DNA of 64,000 nt from Cryobacterium algoricola (GTDB lineage Bacteria; Actinomycetota; Actinomycetes; Actinomycetales; Microbacteriaceae). Below are positions 60,088 through 64,000 of the stretch, in pieces. The notes below the pieces were generated by a model. It was given only the letters and a program-made list of their open reading frames with translations, did no database searches and was not told the origin of the DNA. The position numbers and the translations under genes were made by a program. The stretch covers positions 1-64,000 of the forward strand of contig NZ_SOFG01000016.1 in assembly GCF_004402485.1 (NCBI RefSeq), written 5' to 3'. The stretch's first letter is position 1. Each line of letters begins with the position of its first letter.

Positions 60088-62283
60088 CTACGTCCCCCAC
60101 TCACGTACACCTATAGCAGGACGCTTGCTGGTCTTCTTCGGCCCACTGTTGCGCCGAGATTCAATTGCTTGCTGCACTTCAGCTACAGGCCGCCCATACA
60201 ATTCGCGGGATCGTTTCAGAGCCAACCTATCGTTGCCAGTTGGTGCAAGCGGTGGCGGTGTTGAGATCGTAGCTAAGCTCGAACCCTTCGCCGTGATGAC
60301 CTTTGCTACTGCCTCATGCGGCTCAAGACTTTGAAAATCTTGCTGGCTGAACGTGTCCCCTCCAATGGCACGCTGCATCGCCCGTGCGTCGTCTGGGTCT
60401 TCCAATCCGAAGACAATCTTTGAACGGGCATTGGCCATGACAGCTGACTTGATATCGTCTGTCAGTTGGTTCAGGTGCTGGTGAGCAAGAGTCAGCGCCA
60501 GACCAAATCCACGCGATTTAGCCAGCATGTCCTCAGCACCAACCGGAAGCCGAATGAAGTCTTGGAACTCGTCTATATACAGGTAGCTGTTCTTCTCCGC
60601 TTTGACGCGCTGGACTGACGACCAAATGGCATTCATGATGAGCGTCCCAGCAATGCTGGCTGCTTCCTTTGGTACGCCAGACAAGTTGATTAGCAAGATC
60701 TTATTGTCGCGGATCACGTCGTCCATAAAGAAGCTGGACTTGCTCTGTCCAATGATGTTGCGTAGCTCAGGTCGTGTTGATAGCTGCCAGATTCGGTTGT
60801 GCAGTGGTGCGGAGTATGTCTCCTGCGCCTTCTTGTCGAGAGTGCTCCAGCGGTCTTGCCAGAACTCGCGAACCTCAGGGTTCTTTACAGCTTTGCGCAT
60901 CTCTTCTGCCCAGGTGATCTCTCGGGACGTCCGAGGACTCACTAAAGCCGCAAGATCGACGAATGTCATACCTGGCCGTTCAGATAGCGTGTGCAGTCCG
61001 TGGTACATCAGCTCACGCATCCACACTCCCCGACCACCATCCGCGTAGAGACTTTGAAACAGATCGGTCAGCTGGTCGATCACAACACTAGGATTCCCCT
61101 GCTCCAATATGTTGAAGCCAACAGGATTATCTCGCTCGTTGACGTCGAGGATGATGACATCTTCTAGTCGGTGGGTTGGGATCAGCTTGACGGTTGCCTT
61201 ATATAGGTCGCCCTTGCCTTCTAGCATCACGACGCCGTAGCCCTCGTTCATGTCTTGAGCCATGAGGTTAGCCATAAGAGTCGTCTTGCCTGCTCCAGTT
61301 GGTCCGAGGATATGAAGGTGAGTTAGTGACTCAACACGGCCGATAGCAATAGGGCGAGCAGCATGTGGAAAGTTGCTTGTACCAATAACCCGGCCTTCAC
61401 GCGGAATGGACTCAGTAGCAGGTAGGTGACGTGATGTTCCGGCTGACAGGCCTGCAACATGCGGCCCGCCGATCTTCCATCCAATTAGGGCAGACAACTC
61501 GGTTAGGTTCAGCTGAGCTTGCGGATGGGAAGTCGTAGCAGCTTCGTTCACTTCTACGATGAGGTTCTTTGAGGGAACTAGCTTCCAGTGGTTGCTTGGA
61601 GCATTGGTCGAGGCGATTGCAGACTGAATACGCTGTACCAGGTCAGAAGCTCTTGCAGGCTCAGCATGTACGACAACACGGCAGACAGCGACAGTGTTTG
61701 GTTCTTCAAGCTTTGCGTATCGGTCTTGTAGCTCATCAGAGAGGGCTGCTGAGTATCCGGCTAGTGACCTAAGGACACTGAACTCAGCTGAACGTGGGTC
61801 ACGCTTTGTCTTCTCAGTTGCCATTGCAGCACCAACTACCCACTGGATGAGTGCATCTTCGCCATCATGCAGAGTCTGGATACTTCCGAGGATGCTTGCT
61901 GAGATATCAGCATGACTGACAATTTGTAGCTGTCTGGTGGGATTGCTCATCCCAAGCTCGATCCCAGTAGTCCAATCAATCGTTGGTCGACTGTCGTCTT
62001 CTAGTACGGCGATACCGCGGCCATGAGTCCTGAGCTGCTGCGTGATGTGATCTGCAATATCTTTCGATACCAGTAGACGGTGGACGATCTCACGGCTGTT
62101 CGCCCACGTTTCAAATACGAGCGTCTCACGGTTGAACGCTGAAGTACGTCTATAGAGGGTCTCCACGACGGCCCGTAGCCATGCAGTAATTTGTTCCGGT
62201 TCAAGCTCAGACGGAAAAGTCAGGATATATGAGTCCCGATTTTGGTCACGAATTACTTGCTTCTTGAATCGCATACTGAACAT
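60088..62283 (-). CDS. VirD4/TraG-type DNA-transfer ATPase (type IV coupling protein-like)
   Basis: The 731-residue protein has an N-terminal region of about 300 residues without membrane helices, Walker A GPTGAGKT (residues 327-334), a VMLEGKGDLYKATVKL strand, a PVGFNIL element, Walker B YLYIDEFQDF and AHQHLNQL. This is the TraG/TraD-type P-loop ATPase of conjugation systems and integrative elements. Such proteins drive DNA through membranes. No relaxase or other type IV secretion genes are present in the prophage. It is read leftward at the right end, with a small membrane protein gene ahead of it. Confidence 0.88.
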   Translation of the reverse strand: MFSMRFKKQVIRDQNRDSYILTFPSELEPEQITAWLRAVVETLYRRTSAFNRETLVFETWANSREIVHRLLVSKDIADHITQQLRTHGRGIAVLEDDSRPTIDWTTGIELGMSNPTRQLQIVSHADISASILGSIQTLHDGEDALIQWVVGAAMATEKTKRDPRSAEFSVLRSLAGYSAALSDELQDRYAKLEEPNTVAVCRVVVHAEPARASDLVQRIQSAIASTNAPSNHWKLVPSKNLIVEVNEAATTSHPQAQLNLTELSALIGWKIGGPHVAGLSAGTSRHLPATESIPREGRVIGTSNFPHAARPIAIGRVESLTHLHILGPTGAGKTTLMANLMAQDMNEGYGVVMLEGKGDLYKATVKLIPTHRLEDVIILDVNERDNPVGFNILEQGNPSVVIDQLTDLFQSLYADGGRGVWMRELMYHGLHTLSERPGMTFVDLAALVSPRTSREITWAEEMRKAVKNPEVREFWQDRWSTLDKKAQETYSAPLHNRIWQLSTRPELRNIIGQSKSSFFMDDVIRDNKILLINLSGVPKEAASIAGTLIMNAIWSSVQRVKAEKNSYLYIDEFQDFIRLPVGAEDMLAKSRGFGLALTLAHQHLNQLTDDIKSAVMANARSKIVFGLEDPDDARAMQRAIGGDTFSQQDFQSLEPHEAVAKVITAKGSSLATISTPPPLAPTGNDRLALKRSRELYGRPVAEVQQAIESRRNSGPKKTSKRPAIGVREWGT

Positions 62284-62331
62284 GACTTTCGCATAGACGA
62301 TTAGAAATTGAAAGCTTCACAGATTGAGGTA

Positions 62332-62532
62332 CTAGAGCTTGCCCTTCTTTTTGTACCGTTCTGCCAGTCGTTCGGCTGCCCTTTCGTTGATCTGATCCTG
62401 ATGAATCTTTATTTTCATATCTCTTTCAGCCATCAGGCGTTCATACCAAGGCCATATGGTTTTCTTAAACCACACATAACCAAGGACAAGCAGCAGAACT
62501 ACGAGACCCATAACGATGACCGTTATATCCAT
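62332..62532 (-). CDS. Small membrane protein paired with the transfer ATPase
   Basis: The 66-residue protein has one membrane helix (VIVMGLVVLLLVLGYVWF), an aromatic boundary (WPWYERLM) and a highly charged helical tail (MKIKIHQDQINERAAERLAERYKKK). AAAGGGGA precedes the ATG. It is directly upstream of the ATPase, which itself lacks membrane helices, so it could act as its membrane anchor (inference). It is the last phage gene before attR. Confidence 0.7.
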   Translation of the reverse strand: MDITVIVMGLVVLLLVLGYVWFKKTIWPWYERLMAERDMKIKIHQDQINERAAERLAERYKKKGKL

Positions 62533-62710
62533 TTTTGTCCCCTTTATTAGACGTGGCTGTATACCCCATCATGCCGTACGCCTGAGCAAGCCCCGTGGTG
62601 CGATTCTGGGGCACTTTCGGGTGAGGCCAATGACGTGTGAATACGGCAGGAAAATCGCGGAGCGTAAGGGGTCAGAAGCAGAGATCTACCGACGTATAGA
62701 GCGTGTAGCA

Positions 62711-62718
62711 TCGACGAC
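62711..62718 (+). other. attR: attR core of the prophage
   Basis: TCGACGAC as at attL. To the left is phage sequence, to the right host codons (CTC GAG GGG CAG) that continue the split host gene. From 62533 to 62710 no phage gene is seen. Confidence 0.8.
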
Positions 62719-63333
62719 CTCGAGGGGCAGCTCGAACACGAGCTGAACGCCGAGGACCTCGAGCTGCGTGCGGAAGAGGAGCGGCTCCGGCTCGGCCGGT
62801 TGTCCCTGCGGCACCGCCTGATGAGCCTCGGCGGGGGCATGGGCCGGCGTGCGGGCGGGGGTGTCGTGCGGGTGGTGCTCAGCTCCGGGGTGACCCTGGC
62901 CATCCGCCCGACCACGTTCGGGCGGGACTGGCTCGCCGCCGAGATCCTCGACGCGCCGGCGGCGCCGGCCGGGACGGCCGCGCCTGGTGTCCCCGCCGGG
63001 GGCGCTGCGCAGTGCCTCGTTCCGATCGCCGCGATCGCCGGGGTGATCCTGGAGCCGGCGGAGGTGCACGCCTCCCTCGCGGCGCCGGTGGACCCCGAGT
63101 CCGGGGTCGTCGACCGGATCGGGTTCGCCTTCGTGCTCCGCGACCTGGCCAGGCGGCGCAAGTTCGTCGAGGTGCATACCCCGGGAGGTCTCCTCAGCGG
63201 AACGATCGACCGGGTCGGTCGCGACCACATCGACCTCGCGATGCACGAGCGCGGGGTGCCCCGCCGCAGCTCCGAGGTGCGCCAGTACCGGATCGTTCCC
63301 CTCGCAGCGATCCAGCTGCTGTGCCTGCGCTGA
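62719..63333 (+). pseudogene. Host gene, 5' end displaced by the prophage
   Basis: The frame reads LEGQLEHELNAEDLELRAEEERLRLGRL and continues with VVRVVLSSGVTLAIRPTTFGRDWLAAEIL, FAFVLRDLARRRKFVEVHTPGG and DRVGRDHIDLAMHERG. The last part resembles a small Sm-like beta barrel. With the nine codons at 19791 it makes about 213 residues. It is open back to 62668 through phage DNA, but no ATG, GTG or TTG occurs before TTG 62800. So any product lacks the first 36 native residues unless excision restores the gene. Function unknown. Confidence 0.75.
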
Positions 63334-63380
63334 CCGTGCCTGCGCTGACACTGCCGGCGCTGACCGTGCCTGCGCTGACC
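63321..63380 (+). repeat. Four tandem 15-base repeats
   Basis: Four copies of GTGCCTGCGCTGACC-type units start inside the last codons of the split host gene and run past its stop codon. The third copy differs at several positions. They lie between convergent genes. Confidence 0.75.
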
Positions 63381-63393
63381 GCGACCGCCCGGT

Positions 63394-63696
63394 TCAGTCG
63401 ATTGGTCGGATGATCGTGCCTCCGGACAGCTCCGGGATGTTCGCGTAGTCGGACTGTTCCCACAGCGACAGCCGTCTGGCCTCCTCGTACTTGGCCTCGA
63501 TGTACGACTCGAGCACGACCCGCTCCACCCGCCAGTGCTGCATCCGCTCCGGCGCGGACGGGCCGATCCGGATGGCGGGGAGCTCGCCCGTGTGCACCAG
63601 TTCGCTGACCTCGGCCACGGTGAGGGCGAGGATATCGGCGGTGTCCCCCAGGGTGAGGAAGCGGCCCAGCCCAGGATAGGCGTCGCGAGCGTTCAT
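63394..63696 (-). CDS. BldC-like helix-turn-helix protein
   Basis: The 100-residue protein has an excisionase/BldC-type winged helix: LGRFLTLGDTADILALTVAEVSELVHTGELPAIRIG followed by WRVERVVLESYIEAKYEEARR. Members near Rv3235 genes are common in actinobacteria and contain a DNA-binding HTH of the MerR-like group. It is convergent with the split host gene. It is host, not phage: GC content and context agree. Confidence 0.85.
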   Translation of the reverse strand: MNARDAYPGLGRFLTLGDTADILALTVAEVSELVHTGELPAIRIGPSAPERMQHWRVERVVLESYIEAKYEEARRLSLWEQSDYANIPELSGGTIIRPID

Positions 63697-63843
63697 GGTT
63701 CGATTATCGGGGTTCCGAAGGCATTACGCCGGGATAACGGCAGCCTGTGGATAACTTTCCCGCCGCGCACCGGGAACGGCGACGATAGAGACCGATGATC
63801 CGTCGGGCGGCGGCAGATGCCCGCGCCGAGGAGAGGGGCAGCC

Positions 63844-64000
63844 ATGGTCTCGAGGCCGAAACGGGTACCACGCCCGGGATTCTGGTTCGACCCGCGCCTG
63901 CTCATCGGGCTGGTGCTCGTGCTCGGCGCGGTCGGCGGCGTGGCTGCGGTCGTCGCGGGCAGCGACCGGACGACCGCCGTCTACTCCGCCCGCGACGCGC
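63844..64000 (+). CDS. SAF domain-containing protein, N-terminal part
   Basis: The window ends after 52 residues: a basic Pro-rich head (SRPKRVPRPGFWFDPR), one membrane helix (LIGLVLVLGAVGGVAAVVAG) and TTAVYSARDA, the start of a CpaB/SAF-type extracytoplasmic domain. GAGGAGAGGGG precedes the ATG. Proteins of this sort are linked to pilus assembly or are of unknown role. Confidence 0.7.
   Translation, partial: MVSRPKRVPRPGFWFDPRLLIGLVLVLGAVGGVAAVVAGSDRTTAVYSARDA

Larger units (their letters stand above)
19811..62718. mobile_element. Integrated siphovirus-type prophage, about 42.9 kb
   Basis: The limits are set by the shared TCGACGAC core, the integrase at one end, the drop in GC relative to host DNA, and the restored host reading frame when the outer sequences are joined. 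It carries integration, early recombination, methylation, packaging, Mu-like head, long-tail and lysis genes with no visible truncation, so it may be complete. No capsid or tail gene appears broken. A conjugation-type ATPase and a replication-relaxation protein are unusual cargo. Confidence 0.92.

Noticed and set aside
19811-62718. CRISPR array in the prophage
   Set aside because: No regularly spaced direct repeats of 25-40 bases; the repeats found are coding (tape measure) or single pairs.

Overview
The window is a piece of a high-GC actinobacterial chromosome interrupted by an integrated siphovirus-type prophage of about 42.9 kb. Gene content points to the family Microbacteriaceae (inference from gene order and protein type, no database search): a 5S rRNA end, the mtrA-mtrB-lpqB-comF-hpf-secA string, a DUF58/MoxR/DUF4129 cluster and an Rv3235-like gene. 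Host DNA is strongly GC-biased in third codon positions. The central 19.8-62.7 kb is visibly AT-richer, with a different codon style and tightly overlapping small genes.

Left host flank (1-19810): 5S rRNA 3' end and terminator; divergent RDD and SpoIIM-like membrane genes; a minus-strand operon (membrane protein, DUF4129, DUF4350, MoxR ATPase, DUF58); the MtrAB two-component system with lipoprotein LpqB; ComF; the long-form hibernation factor; SecA; a divergent MFS exporter/TetR pair; and an Rv3235-family gene. Right host flank (62719-64000): the rest of the gene into which the phage inserted, a BldC-like HTH gene and the start of a SAF-domain gene.

Prophage (about 19811-62718): the ends share the 8-base core TCGACGAC at 19810-19817 and 62711-62718. 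Joining the host sequences across it restores one reading frame of about 213 codons, whose first nine codons now lie in frame with the serine integrase. Left to right the prophage holds: the integrase and a small unknown gene; a leftward early block (22.0-29.9 kb) with DUF3846, VRR-NUC, HNH/AP2, ArdC-like metallopeptidase, J-domain, ERF annealing protein and many small proteins; a divergent control region at 29.96-30.17 kb; a rightward block with a replication-relaxation protein, a DUF4942 DNA methyltransferase and small membrane proteins; a 0.9-kb mostly non-coding stretch with structured repeats; YopX and small genes; an opposite-strand methyltransferase-endonuclease fusion; packaging, Mu-like head genes (portal, gpF-like, protease/scaffold, decoration, capsid), a beta-helix spike, connectors, tail tube, frameshifted tail chaperone, tape measure, distal tail and tip proteins; then lysis; an Lsr2-like protein; and, leftward at the right end, a VirD4/TraG-type ATPase with a small membrane protein. 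No cI-like repressor or excisionase was recognised.

Points of most interest: (1) attachment inside a host 5' coding end, which puts the integrase in frame with host start signals; (2) an endolysin whose C-terminus is a complete holin with its own internal ribosome site; (3) a 24-bp RNA helix, fully pairable only in the sense direction, enclosing a 14-codon ORF; (4) a recurrent start-associated sequence (AACTAAACAAGG) and a shared TTGAC/17/CATAAT promoter type, several copies giving leaderless mRNAs; (5) a conjugation-type ATPase and a replication-relaxation protein inside an otherwise complete tailed phage. All functions are read from sequence patterns by eye; none has been tested by search or experiment.
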